From Maylandia zebra (lineage: Eukaryota; Chordata; Actinopteri; Cichliformes; Cichlidae): a stretch of 64,000 nt of DNA. The position numbers and the translations under genes are program-made. The notes below the pieces were generated by a model. It saw only the letters and a program-made list of their open reading frames with translations. It was not told where the DNA came from and ran no database searches. The DNA lies in contig NC_135174.1 of assembly GCF_041146795.1 (NCBI RefSeq), positions 6,325,878 through 6,389,877 on the forward strand, in the 5' to 3' direction. Shown piece by piece: positions 48,401 to 60,338 of this stretch. Position 1 is the stretch's first letter, and every line of letters starts with the position of its first letter.

Positions 48401-50938
48401 CACTTCTAATTAGGTAGTGTGTCATTAGTGACAGTAGCTCATTGGAAACTGTTCTTCAGTTATTAATATTTATAAATGCCGCAAAGCTGCAAGCATCAAA
48501 GAAACATTCAGTATTTTTTCTGTATTGTCAGAAATGTCGGTATCACAAATGTTCTGGAAACTTTGTGATATAGTTTTGAGGCTATAACGCTGAGTCCTAC
48601 CCAGACTCTGCTTCTTCTACAGAAGGCATGTCAGTGTGACTGAGGAGACCCTCAAAGTATTCCTCAACTGCAGCGGTGTGAGCAGAGCGGAATTCCTTCA
48701 AGGCCAACCAAAAATCTTGTTCCATGGCCTCGCCGGACTCCTCCCACACCTGAGAGTTTGCTTGAACTGCTGCCAGAGCCACACTCTGCTTGGCGTGCCA
48801 CTACATGACAGCTGCCTCTGGAGTCCCGCAGGAGAACCAAGCATCAATCACTGACCTGCGACCAGGTTTGTTTGAGTGTCACCTGCACTTGTGAACACGG
48901 TGTTTGTTATGGACAAACTGTGATTTGTCCAGAGAACATAACAGAGAACAGGCGGTTCCTCCCAGTCATGCTCCTCCAAGTCTCACTGTCCATGCCCATG
49001 TGAACATTAGTAGCACAACGGAGATTCCAGGTGGGGCACTCAGACACACTAAGAAGACTAGGTACTCTGAAATGTCACTGAGTAAATAAGGGCAAAAGGC
49101 AACCAGGACCTGTTTACTGGCCCAAGGACAGGAGGAAGTAACCCTCTCATCCACTGGGATGAGAGGGTTGAGCCTGAGCTAGTGCACGAGGCTAAAAATA
49201 TCCCAATATTTTTTTTCTTTCAGACGAACAAAACAAAAACAGATTTATCTAACATTTGTCAAGCATATTTATCTACTTGTTCACTTTCTGCTTGACTCAG
49301 TAGTGGTATACTTTTACAATACCACCAGAATAACATGTAAAAAAGATAAAGACCCCATTCTTCATAATTTAATTAATTAAACCAAATGTATTGTCATTTT
49401 ATTCCCTACTTTATTTTCATTGGCAAGGATGGGGAGAATCCCTTTTTTCACATGTGCAGAACAAGTTTTTGGTCGAAGCAGCAACAGGTATTGTACAAAT
49501 GTTGGTTTCTGACTCATGACCACTTTGCAAGATCAGGATGTTTTGTTTCATATTGTTAAACTGGATGAGATCCACTCACCAATGTTCTGACTTTTCTGCT
49601 TCTTCACCAGCCACTGCTTTGTCACATCCACCTACAAAGACACGCACACACATACAGAGTATGTCAAGGTAGACAGTGGACACATTCAGGACAAGGTGAG
49701 CTGAACAAAGAGATAAACAGATTAGCATGATTGTCGTGCAGCCTATATGCAGCATGCTTGACACACTTAGCCCAGATATCGAATGTGAGAATGTCATGCA
49801 AGTGTCGTTCATGTTTCGAATCACCTAAGTTAGCATGCTTCTTATCCCATAAATTACACCACAGAGTACAAAAACATTTAATGACGATCTCTTAGCGACA
49901 GATATCAAGACCTTTATGGGGCTGTCGGCGTTCAGCACGGCCAGCATGACGAGCTCCATGGCCGGGAACAGGTTGGGCAGACGGCCCCTCTTCCACTGGA
50001 ACTCCAGGTCATCCAGCATCATGAGCACAGGCTCACCTGGCCACACAGTGGGCTGAAAAAAGAGGTTTAGAAACAGTTGCTTCGAATTTATGGCCAGAGC
50101 TCAAGCACAGTCCGATTATCATGAGATCATTGTCAAGGGCACGATTAAGCCTAATCATCTTTATCAGATGCAACGACGGAACTGGGTCAGACTTTAATAA
50201 CCATCCATGTCCCGTAAGAAAGTCACCTGAGGTCTGCCTTTAATATTCCGGGTCCAATCCATGATGACCCGTTTATGGGGGCCCATGTCGTACTCGCCGC
50301 CTCCCTCAAGCATGCAAAGAAGGTGTCCCTTCCAGTCCTTCTTCTCAGACTTCTCATACTGGTAGTCTGATGTGATTGTCCTTGGCTGAATAAAGAATAG
50401 AGACTTTTAAGAACATCCATAAAAAACACAATTTATTTCTGTAAATGGCTGCTATCTCGTACCTGCACTCTTTTCTCCAGCACAGCAGCCCATTCCACGA
50501 TGAACTCCCGGCACACGCTGGCTGTCCAGATGTCCTCTCCGGTCCAGATGTGACACAGGATATTTGATCTCTGAGGTACAAAGGCAATGCGAATAAATGC
50601 AGAAGACTCTAAGTAATAAAGAGCAAAAAGGGAGAGAGGAGAAGAGCTTACCTGGCAGATTCTGTTGAGTTCCCGGGCCAGCTCCATAATAAACAACTGA
50701 CTTTCCACCAGAGGCTCCTTCTTCTCAAGCTTCACTTTTTTGCGAGACTCCTGGAGCAAAGAAACAGAAAATTAAAAGGGAAAAGAACATCATGACTTCC
50801 AGAACATTTAGCCCCCGCAGCAATTACTGTGGGAGGATTTGTATACCTTGAGTCGGATCTTGAGCTTTTTGGCTGGCTCGATGAGGAACTGCAGGCACTC
50901 TTTCATCATGCTGGCAGCTGGAGTGCGGGGCCGATGCC
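45453..50938 (-). CDS. PRY-SPRY domain protein lacking a RING finger
   Basis: Minus-strand exons in transcription order: 50938-50847, 50750-50652, 50570-50463, 50385-50227, 50052-49912, 49631-49580, 47463-47437 (27 nt), 46118-46092 (27 nt), 46012-45453 (TGA 45453-45455). Starting at the Met-Met codons at 50909 (MMKECLQFLIEPAKKLKIRL) the frame closes at 411 residues. The first ~275 residues are helical and charged (KKVKLEKKEPLVE, then WTASVCREFIVEWAAVLEKR) with no motif I recognise; the last ~190 form a PRY-SPRY domain (VTLDSESAHSGLLIS, HYWEVEVGERDWRLGVAK, VGIYLDYEQGQLSFYDVE, LYPVF). SPRY domains bind peptides, often in TRIM E3 ligases, but no RING, B-box or obvious coiled coil is seen. The 50938 exon starts in phase 2 of a codon, so an earlier exon exists or the start is internal. 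Genes of the TRIM47/TRIM65 group lie near UNK in human; whether this is related is unknown. Confidence 0.8.
46855..47241 (+). mobile_element. Degenerate Tc1-like transposase fragment
   Basis: In an intron of the PRY-SPRY gene, opposite strand. It resembles Tc1 transposase DNA: GTTGCCTGGTCTGATAAGTCTCC (first catalytic block, translated WSDKS), ATCCTGCCTTGTATCAAC, ATGTTTTCTTGTCACGCTTTGGG and CACTGTACTCAAAGGCCTCC. Frameshifts and stops throughout. Same family as the remnant at 17425-17845. Confidence 0.72.
48595..49060 (-). mobile_element. Non-LTR retrotransposon ORF2 fragment
   Basis: On the minus strand a partly open reading gives SLDKSQFVHNKHRVHKCR, GRRSVIDAWF, then AVQANSQVWEESGEAMEQDF and EGLLSHTDMPSVEEAE, closely like the endonuclease-to-reverse-transcriptase linker of a common fish LINE. 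It contains stops and ends before the reverse transcriptase. It lies in an intron of the PRY-SPRY gene in the same orientation. Confidence 0.75.
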
Positions 50939-53466
50939 CTGTGGTATGATAATAAAAAAGCTTTAGCACGCTGGCACTCATTCTGTCAAGAGCTGGAGCT
51001 GACTGCACTCCGTCGCCCACACAAATCGATGAGGGTGCAGAAATGGCTAACGCGCGAGAAGGTGGCAAAAAGGTGAGGTGGCGGAGAGAGGAGCACTCAC
51101 TGCAGAACTTTTATCACAGCTCTGCACTCAGAGTCCACAGAGAGCTCATTAAGATCCCCACCGAGCTATCATTAGGTGTTGAGCCCACTCGCTCAGCCCA
51201 CTCACTCCGCATAGATATATATATATCCATGAGACCACACAGTGGGTGGCAAACAGAGATGTAGCAACATTAAAAAAAATATTGCACAGTAACAGGATTT
51301 CCTGCATGCGTGTGGATCGATGCATCCTGAAAGTGGGAATTTATTCCCATGGAGACGTGAGCACAGCAGAGCGCTTTTAATAAAAACACTGTGGAGCCAT
51401 GGTGGGGGTGGAGGAGGAGGAGGGGTGGGGGGGGGGGGGGGGGGGTCCTTGGACCAGTTTGCTGTTGAATCAGCAGTCAGTCTGACAAGCAGAGGGGATT
51501 TGCTGTTCTTGCTGTGATGTAGAGGCAGCAGGAGAGCTACAAAAAAAAAGAAAAAGAAAAGAAAAAAGGAGGCAACAAACACTGAGGAGCACAAACTCAG
51601 GACTGAGTTGACCTTTTAGAGAGTAAATTCTGACATTCATAGGTATGCCTGCTTTCTGCCTATTGAGTATGCATATGAATTTCTTCCACCCGCATCCCTG
51701 AACTGTTAGAAACGGTTTTATGGAAAGGGGGTTGGAATCAGTTATACAGTGTTATTAAACTATAACTTCCAATCAACTCCCTTCTATAATTTTTAAACAT
51801 TTATTTACACCATCATGAGTTTGCGCATGTCTGATACCAACACCAACCACACTAATGCATCTTGATTTGTAGTATTTATTAATCTCTCTTTCACTATATA
51901 TGAGGGCAGCAGATGTCAAAGCGTTGCTTGTCTGTAACTGACTCATGTTTGGATGGTGGGTTTATTTCTGGCAGCGGAGGCTGAGCGTGTAGGTGACAGA
52001 GGAGCTGCAGGATTAGAGGAAATCCGGGATTATCGGTGCTGTACAAACGCAGGTAGTGACTTTCTATATTGGGAGTGAGTGACAAATCACTGCATGCAAG
52101 TTGGCATCAGAACAAACACACTGCACAATAACAGGCTCACGTTACCGTACAACAGTGTATCCATACACACCGAATTTAATTATTTGTTCCCAATTTGTAA
52201 AATATTATTCTTAATAATAAATAGAACAGAATTTCGAAATGCCAGTGTTGTAAGGTTAAAAAATGAGGCCTCTTGCACATGAAGCGATGTTTACAAAAAA
52301 GGACATAATCAAAGCAAGCGCACACATTATTCCATGTAATTAGGCCCTGTGCACTGGCAAAATGCAACCAGTTTACCAGTTGTTTTTTTATCACCTCGCT
52401 CTAGAGGGAAATAAATAACACCTCACCTTGTAACGGATAAATTCCCTTCAGGAAGAAAACTCTACGCGGCTTTTCTGTGATGCTTTCGCGAAACTCGGTT
52501 TAATTTTTTAGTGCTCCGCCATCCTCCACAGCCTCACCGCTTCCTTCACCCATCCACAACTGCGGCACGAGAGACAGCGCGCGTGCTCTTATCAACCACC
52601 GCCTCCACTGAGCGGCAGTTCCAAAGGCGGGCCGCTAGAGGCCGCCAACTAGCTTTACAGAAACGGAAGCGTCGCAGAGTTTTTCTATTTAAAGATTAAT
52701 TTACTTTTTTTTTTAGCCCGAAAATACATTTTATTTATTTATTCCAATTTAAGTAAGTCAGCGTTAAATAGTCTAGAAAGAGCACTGCGACAGCAAACAG
52801 CCTGAGGTGGACTCGAACACACGCCTTTGTTTACCAACGGAGATATTATAGGCGAGAGACGCAAAGTACTAAGGCTGCAAGATCACCGACCAAATAACTA
52901 ATACTTGTCTGCCAAATGGTGAGCTTCGCTTCTAGAAGGACCTTGACTATATAAACTCGCTGGGTCTTTATTATGGTGTCCATAAAAATCTTAAATTAAC
53001 GACTAAGATTCCGTTTGTCTGTTTTCTTTTCTTCCTTTATATTCCCGTAGCCTGTATAGCTTCTGTCACGTTTGAAAATATAAATATTAGCTACTGAAGT
53101 GAATGGTTGTAAACACGAACCTACAGTTTGTTTGGTCAACAAGGCGGGGTCTCTGAAGGCAGCACGACAGGTTTACTGTCAGTCAGTGCGCAGGTGTACG
53201 TGGTTATTATTTCAGGCGCTTGTGTTTGCAGGTTCAATATTCCTTCGCTATTTATTTAAAATAATAACTTAATGACAGCAACACATCGCCCGTCCTCGCT
53301 CACGGTCTCGGGCAGGTACAGTGGAACTGGAAGGTGTTTCTCGATATGTTAGCTTCACGGAAGTGTGTACACAGCGCGCGTCCCCAGAGCGTGCTTAAAT
53401 GACAGGAGGATAGAAGCGGCGCGTCTCTTATCAAGGACAGGCTCTGATCACAGCTGGACGATCAAC
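50939..53466. other. Upstream region between divergent PRY-SPRY and RUN-PDZ-PTB genes
   Basis: A possible non-coding first exon of the minus-strand gene lies around 52427-52580, with a good donor (CAAG then GTGAGG on the minus strand at 52427) and a GC-rich flank near 52560-52680. The rest, including 51450-52420 and 52690-53400, holds no gene I can support. GC-rich and CpG-rich sequence near 53370-53460 marks the likely start of the plus-strand gene. Confidence 0.45.
51427..51445 (+). repeat. Uninterrupted run of 19 G
   Basis: Preceded by further G-rich sequence (GGTGGGGGTGGAGGAGGAGG from about 51400), so the whole 51400-51445 stretch can form a G-quadruplex. It lies in the 5' part of the minus-strand PRY-SPRY gene or its upstream region; on that gene's sense strand it is C-rich. 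Confidence 0.9.
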
Positions 53467-56400
53467 ATGGCACCCAAAGACCCTCTCCTTGGCTCCCTCA
53501 AAGGTAAGCATCAATAATAGATGAGTGATGGTACGATGCCATTGGATCACAATTTCAGTAAGCAGCTGATCGTGACGTACTCATAATAAAACGTACAACT
53601 AGAATTGGGTTTAATTTCTGACCCTGCAGCGCGCTATTTTTACGCCAAAAAAGCTTCCGCTACGTTTTTTTATCATCAACACAGTCTCTGTTTTAGTGTT
53701 GATGAGTGAAATGGCGATGATCACATGGCTTGCAAAAATGCAGTTATGTCATGCTGATGACAACAGATTCAATGTGTGTTGCGTGTTTTTTCCCCTTCCC
53801 ACTCAGTGTGTGTCCTGAACCTGCAGTCAGATGGAGAGACGGTGACAGATTCCAACCCTCACCTCGCCTCCTGCTGTGAGCTGCTGGAGCTGGTCCTCAG
53901 GAAGGGACTCCAGCGTCAGTATCATTATTTTGTGTAGCTGAATTCATTTTGAAGGAGACTTCTGCAGTATTCACTCAGGGTGTGTTTCATTTCTCTCCAG
54001 AGCCCGTTCTTAGTCTGGTGCACAGAGATTACTGGCACTGCTTCGAACAGCTACCCCATCAAGATGCCTGTGGCAGGTAACTACATCCTGCTTAGTTTAG
54101 CAGATGGGGAAGGTTTTTTTGTTGTTTTTTTTAGTGACAGCTTCACTCATTAATGCCCGTCACCTCTCTGTCTGTCTTCTCCTGTGCAGTCTGTCTGCTC
54201 TGTCCTTGGCAGTTGAGCAGACCAGAGTTTGCAGGAAGCTGCTCTCAGCTCAGGGCCGAGGGCGCTACCTGCTCAGGCTGGCCCTCAGCCGCAAGGTCCT
54301 GCCGCAGTTCTTCACACACCTGCTGCACACTGCCAGACTCCTGGAGGTCTGATACATGGACAGATGCATTGTTCCCCAGTGTTGAGCACACAAAAATGGG
54401 ATTTTAGAAAGTGTGTTTCTCTAACAGACTTGCATAGTTGTGATTAACATTGTTTCTCTTTCCTTCAGTGGTACAGCCCAGATTTATCAATTCTCAGGAA
54501 TGAGGAATTTGTGGGTGAGGTTACAGCAGCTTGAACAAAACTGAGGAAGTTCTTGTCAACAACAAAATCTTAAGAGCTGCTGTTCTTCCTCTTCCAGAAC
54601 CTTTCATGTCGCTGCTGCTGGTGCTCTCACACATGGACTTCAAACTGGACATGGAGGTCAGAGCTGCTACTGTGATTTTTTCCAATCACTTTGAACTCCA
54701 ATCTAATAAGAATTTTCTTTTCTTGTATACAGAATTGCAGTTTTCTGGATGAGAGCTGGCTCCTGCCGGTAAGAGCATCACAGTAACACTGTTATTATGT
54801 TATTTGTCTTTGGATATTATATAAATCCATAGAAGGAAAAAAAAACTACAATCTTAAGGAGGTGAAAGACTGACTGCTGGCTGTTTGTTTTTAGGTGTGT
54901 GAGATATACGAAGTTGTGCCCTGCCGGGAGGTAGGGTTGGTTCTGAGGTTAGTATGTTCCAGTCTACAAATATTTCCATTACACTGAGCACGTGGGCTAG
55001 TAAAAAAACATCTATGGATCTGCTTCTTAGGTATCTCAGCGGGCGCGTCTTTGTTCTTGACCTGATTCCCGGCAGTCAGGCTGACGTCGACAAGTTCATC
55101 GGTGCTGGTGACATCCTCGATGAGATCAATGGGACGTCGCTGAGGAATTCTAAAAGTGGACATGTGAGAAATCCCTCAGATATACAGTGCCGTACTGCAT
55201 TAGGGCTGTTGTGATATTGCATTTTCATGACACAATTATCCAGCAAAACGAATTCATGTTAAATATATCATGCAATATCCGTGGATATTTCGTGTTTGTG
55301 GATCATCTATATTTTGATAAATGCCTTAGATCCAGGTGGGGCAGTCTCCGTGAATTATGTTTTGCAGATGATGACATTGTGACCTATAGTGAGAGTCTGG
55401 AAAGATGGAGGTACGCACTATAAAGGAATGAAAGTTGGTGGGAGCAAAATGGAATACATACATGTGATGAGAGGGAGACAGATGGAAAAATAGTGCACAA
55501 GGGAGGTGAAGAAGACAGTGCAGGCAGGGTGGAGTGGGTAGAGATGAATGTCGGGGAGGGATTTTTGACAGGATAGCAGCAAGAGAGTATTGATAGATAA
55601 ATATAGATAGATGTAGATATTTAAGCTTGAGCTGCCAGGCGGGATGCAAAGGTGCTGCATATATATACACTTCTTTACCAGACCTTTTTTACTTGCACTC
55701 CCAGGCCGGTGCAGTTCTGTCTCGGTTTAAAGGCTGCCCTTTGTCCATCCGTGTTATAAGATGGAGGGCCCACGACGGAACAGTGTATAGACCCCTTATC
55801 AAATTCCTGCGGGCCCTGAGGACAGAGAACCCCACCCTGCAGCTGGGTCCTGCTCCCTCCCAGGAGACAGCAAGCAGAGACCAGAAGCCTCCTCCATCAC
55901 AGTGTCTCAAAGAGGGAAGGCAAGTGTTAACACGCCATCGCTGCGATCTGTATTCAAGCTGCCGTCATGATGTGACATTTGAGAAATACATTCTGAACAA
56001 CCTCTGTTCCACAGGATTGTTTACATAGTGCAATTCTTGGGAAAGGCAAACATTGGAATGGTAAATGACAATTTGTTTTTACAGCATTTTCAAACATTCT
56101 GCACACACCTCCTGTAACTGTCATTTGTCTGCCTCTCTCAGTTTGGAGGAAAGGAGGTGCTCCAGCATGCAATCCCACAGGTGTTGCAGAAAAACCTACC
56201 TAGCAAGGTAATGAAAGCTGTTTCCCCAATTTTCTGCAAAGCACTTATATATGCATAACCCATTTAATTTTCCCTGCAGGAAGTGCTTTTAGATTTGAAG
56301 GAAACACATTTGACGTGCACAGACAGAAACAGTAAATTGGTAAGTAGATCTCTCTCACAAAGATTTGCCTGTACTTTAATTCTCCTAAAGTTTTGTCTTC

Positions 56401-56952
56401 ATTTCTCTCATCAGGAGTTGTTTGAGCACCATTATCCCGAGATTTCATGTGTAGGGAGATATGCACAGCCAGACTACACAGCATTTGCCTTCTGTGTGGC
56501 GTAAGTATCACATTTTATATGAAAGCCCTTCACTGATATTGCAGTACATCCTGGCAAAATACCATAATCTAAGCTATTTTATTATTAAAGGCTTTTCCAC
56601 ACATCCCTGTTAAACTAGGCTGCTTGTAGTTTAGATCGCACTCCTCCTACGACAGGATGTCATGATGCAATATACAAGCCTAGTCATTGGCTGGGCCCCC
56701 ATGTCATCTAAGCACATGATTGGCTGTGTTCACAGAGACTCCCCAGAAACCCCTCAGTCCACAGGCTTTTGCTGTGTGGTGCTACGAGCCAGCAGCATCA
56801 AGGAGTGCGAAGACATCGTCTGCAGGATTGGTGAGGCATCACAGCTCTCAGACGCAGTCATGTGCTTACAGGCGTGTCACTCAAACACTAAACACTTGTA
56901 TTTTCCCCCACCTACAGCCACTGGGTTCAAGCATACGGAATGGTTTGTATGA
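53467..56952 (+). CDS. RUN-PDZ-PTB domain protein, complete
   Basis: Sixteen coding exons: 53467-53503, 53807-53914, 54001-54076, 54190-54346, 54469-54514, 54598-54656, 54733-54768, 54895-54947, 55031-55163, 55705-55919, 56015-56060, 56142-56207, 56280-56339, 56415-56500, 56736-56830, 56918-56952 (TGA). They sum to 1,308 nt, 435 residues. Residues ~13-173 are a RUN domain (CELLELVLRKGL, GRYLLRLALSRKVLPQFF, LLVLSHMDFKLDME), used by Rab/Arf-linked adaptors. About 176-255 are a PDZ domain (GLVLRYLSGRVFVLDLIPGS, IGAGDILDEINGTSLR). After a Pro/Gln-rich linker, ~305-435 are a PTB/PID domain (VQFLGKANIGMFGGKEVLQH, HHYPEISCVGRYAQPDYTAF, GFCCVVLRASS). It looks like a cytoplasmic adaptor with three interaction modules; the partners are unknown. 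No signal peptide or membrane segment. Exon 10 uses a GC donor (AAG then GCAAGT at 55920). I cannot match it to a named mammalian gene. Confidence 0.9.
55325..55600 (+). mobile_element. Non-LTR reverse transcriptase fragment
   Basis: In the intron between exons 9 and 10 of the RUN-PDZ-PTB gene. Translation gives CFADDDIVTYSESLERWRYAL, the FADD catalytic box of a LINE reverse transcriptase, followed in another register by GMKV(S)-like and KMEYIHV-like sequence. Degenerate and not functional. It is the same kind of element as at 1-800. Confidence 0.75.
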
Positions 56953-56982
56953 CAAACCAGCTGTGACCAACTTTGTGTTGTA

Positions 56983-56988
56983 AATAAA
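56983..56988 (+). terminator. Polyadenylation signal of the RUN-PDZ-PTB gene
   Basis: AATAAA only about 30 nt after the stop codon, implying a very short 3'UTR. The next gene is convergent and its 3'UTR begins or ends within the next few hundred bases. Confidence 0.75.
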
Positions 56989-57009
56989 AGATGTGTATTG
57001 ACCATATAG

Positions 57010-58033
57010 ACCTCTTCACTGTCTGTATAGTAAAAAAACAAAACAAAAGGACACACCTCTTACTACTCATAAAGACCTTTAATAGAAAGACATGTGACAA
57101 CATTTCATAAATAGTATTAAATGTAGCTGCCAAGATTTTATGTTGGAAAAAAACATGTTAAAAAGCCATCGATATATGCAGGGGTTTGCCATGCTCTTTG
57201 TTACCAAGTATAGAGAATCAACTGAGGTAGCCAACACCCTGACACTAGGCCTTACTGAGCATGACACGCTGGCATTTTGTGGTAAATGGATTAAAAATCC
57301 TGCCCCCCATGGAAGATGGACCCCACAAGTTTAAAGTCAAGTGATGTTACATCTTATGATATGACCCACAATGGATAATCTGAAGCCCCCTTCAGACAAA
57401 CTGTCTCCATTGATGGTACTTTGAGTGAGCACAAGTTTGTGTAGTGACATGTAAGTCTCATTCTCAAAGTGAACTTTGTGATCAGATGGGCGCACAAGAG
57501 TACAACTGCTTGTGCATCTTTGTGATTTGCTCAGCTGCCGAGAAGAATGCCGCGACCCAATCTCACCACAGCAAGGTACAATGAGAATTCCTAGTGATGC
57601 GCTCCAACTGAATAGAAGTAGGATGCAGAGCAATTGGCTATAGGAGGATATAGTTGGGCTTCGCCCCTTTGTGACAATGGAGAACTTATTGTTTCAAACA
57701 GTAGCTACACTTTTGTCAATGCTGATAGTTCATACTGCATTTGTGGCAACAACCCTTTTGCTCAGAGGACAATTATATGCATGATAGCTTGCTCTCAACC
57801 ATTGCTTGCATTAATGAAGCTTAGACATTAGAGCAAACCTAGCCCATATCTAATGATAGACAATTGTATGTCTGCAAGGGGCTCGCACTTGCGGAATGAT
57901 TGATTTGTGTCAAGTAAAAAAAAAAAACAAAAAAACAACTGTTTAAAAAAAAAAGCCAAGAAAATAAAAGTCCACAAAATGGTTAAGTATGATAAATAGG
58001 ATCATTTGTCATGACAATGGAGTCATTAGCCAC
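57010..58033 (-). other. h3f3b: Presumed long 3'UTR of the H3.3 gene
   Basis: No coding exon is found. Vertebrate H3-3B messages have long, conserved 3'UTRs, which would fit this stretch. The exact end is not fixed. The open frame on the minus strand at 57337-57633 has no recognisable similarity. Confidence 0.5.
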
Positions 58034-58621
<588 letters not shown>

Positions 58622-59379
58622 CTAGCTTTTAGGATAAACGAAAAACAAAAGTCCAGGTCAGAAACTGCTACATCAATAAAGCAGCTCGGCAGAAACGGGT
58701 ACGACACCAATTAGTCAAGCTAGCGTGTTAGCCTAGCCTACATGGCTAGCACCGTCGGTTCCCCCTCCCCCCCAAGGCGGCCAACACCAACATAAGCAGC
58801 GCTACTTTTATACGCCACCGCAGCTTATGTAACAGTTTCCACTAAAGCGAACTAGTGATTATGTCCTTTAACACGTTTCGCTTAACGCGTTTATTAACAT
58901 ACTGACATGAACGATTAAAAATCTTTTAACGGCCCAAGGTAGCCGCAAACAATGGCGTCAAAACAGTGGGAGCCCAAAACAGCCCAGCCAGTTTCTGGTT
59001 TTCGACTTCGCCATTTTCAGTTTCTCGTTGTACCTCAAACAACATTGCTTTAACTCAACTCTACAAATGTTAGCACAAACGGTTATATAAGCTGTTAGCC
59101 ATTTCGTAAAGATATCACGCTCAAATTTCACGTAACATTTAAACAATTTTAGCATCGTTTGTGAGTTGTAACTTCACTTTATCGAGTCAATGGTGACATT
59201 AAACGACGAACCGCAAGACACTCCATTGTTCTGTTTTTAGCTAAGGCTATCGTTAGCAAGCCGACACTTAAACCCTAAAACAAAAATCACAACACATGTC
59301 ACAGCAAAGACAATACAATCATTAGACGTATTATTAGCAAGAAGAAATACTCACGTTACCTTTTCGACTTTAGTTGAGC

Positions 59380-59545
59380 GTGAAACTAATCACGAAGACA
59401 ACACCGGAACCTCCGAAAGCGTTTTCTATGATAGAGGGCAACGAGGCCGACTATTAATACTTTGTCGTGACGTCATACTTGTAAAACGCTACACACTGAT
59501 TGGGTCAATGGATATAAGGTACAGCCAATGGAAGCAAGCAAATAA
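59380..59545 (-). promoter_or_regulatory. h3f3b: H3.3 gene promoter with CRE and CCAAT boxes
   Basis: A perfect palindromic CRE, TGACGTCA, lies at 59468-59475. CCAAT boxes lie at 59499-59504 (GATTGG) and 59523-59529 (GCCAATG). The first non-coding exon of the H3.3 gene starts close by, near 59400-59450. The mammalian H3.3B promoter is known to use a CRE, so the site is credible. The unk start codon is about 400 bp away on the other strand, so the region may serve both genes. Confidence 0.7.
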
Positions 59546-59860
59546 AAAAATAAACGTGACCTCGATTCCTTATTTTCTTCAGTTTCACATTTGTGCAAAT
59601 GCCATAACTCTGTGACAATGTGACAGTTAATATCTTGAGTGTTTTATGACTTTCACTTTAGTTTTGAATCACAGCTTTAGTCACGTTATAACTGAACTTC
59701 AAATCCCATAGTTCCGTGTTATTAGTTGTCCCTTTGCTATTACTTCCTCTTGCCCTGCGCAGGCTCACATCGCCACAGAATGCGGATTTCGAAGCTAATG
59801 AGAATAGCTAGCCAGTAAGCTAAAAACAAGCTTCTTGTTGTTAGGGTTTAGAAGGGTACA

Positions 59861-60305
59861 ATGTCTAAAACGTATCCACAGCCCCCGTCATCTTCGGTAG
59901 CGACGAGTGCCGGAGGACACTCTTCGTCCTCTTCGTCTTCGCCTGCAGGGGGGTCAACATCTCCTGCAACCGTGTTGAACGTGCAGCCCGAGAAACCTCA
60001 ACATTACACGTACGTAGCTAGTTAGCGGGATTAGCTTGTGTACACAAGTGTACACAACCTCACGTGCACTTAAACACAGAAAACAACTGTTAAAATGTAT
60101 TTAAGGAAACTCCATGAATAGTAAACCTGCGTAAAATGGACAAAGCAAATAATGTGCTTATTTAGCGCTGTAGGTCTCCATAAAGAGGCCTAACGTTGGA
60201 CATTAACAGTAGCCATTTCTTACAGGCTGTGCGGTGGAGCATCGTTTAAGTGCTTTGTTGTGTGTGTGTCACGGCAGCATTCATTAAGTCTTTGTGTTGT
60301 GAAAG

Positions 60306-60338
<33 letters not shown>

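Noticed and set aside
50939-51068. Open extension upstream of the 50938 PRY-SPRY exon (frame starting MPPSRALA)
   Set aside because: A good acceptor (ATCATACCACAG) precedes the exon and the extension has no similarity to known proteins, so I treat it as intron; an unspliced start there cannot be fully excluded.
51202-51594. Proline-rich minus-strand frame
   Set aside because: The poly-proline comes from the G-tract and no exon borders fit.
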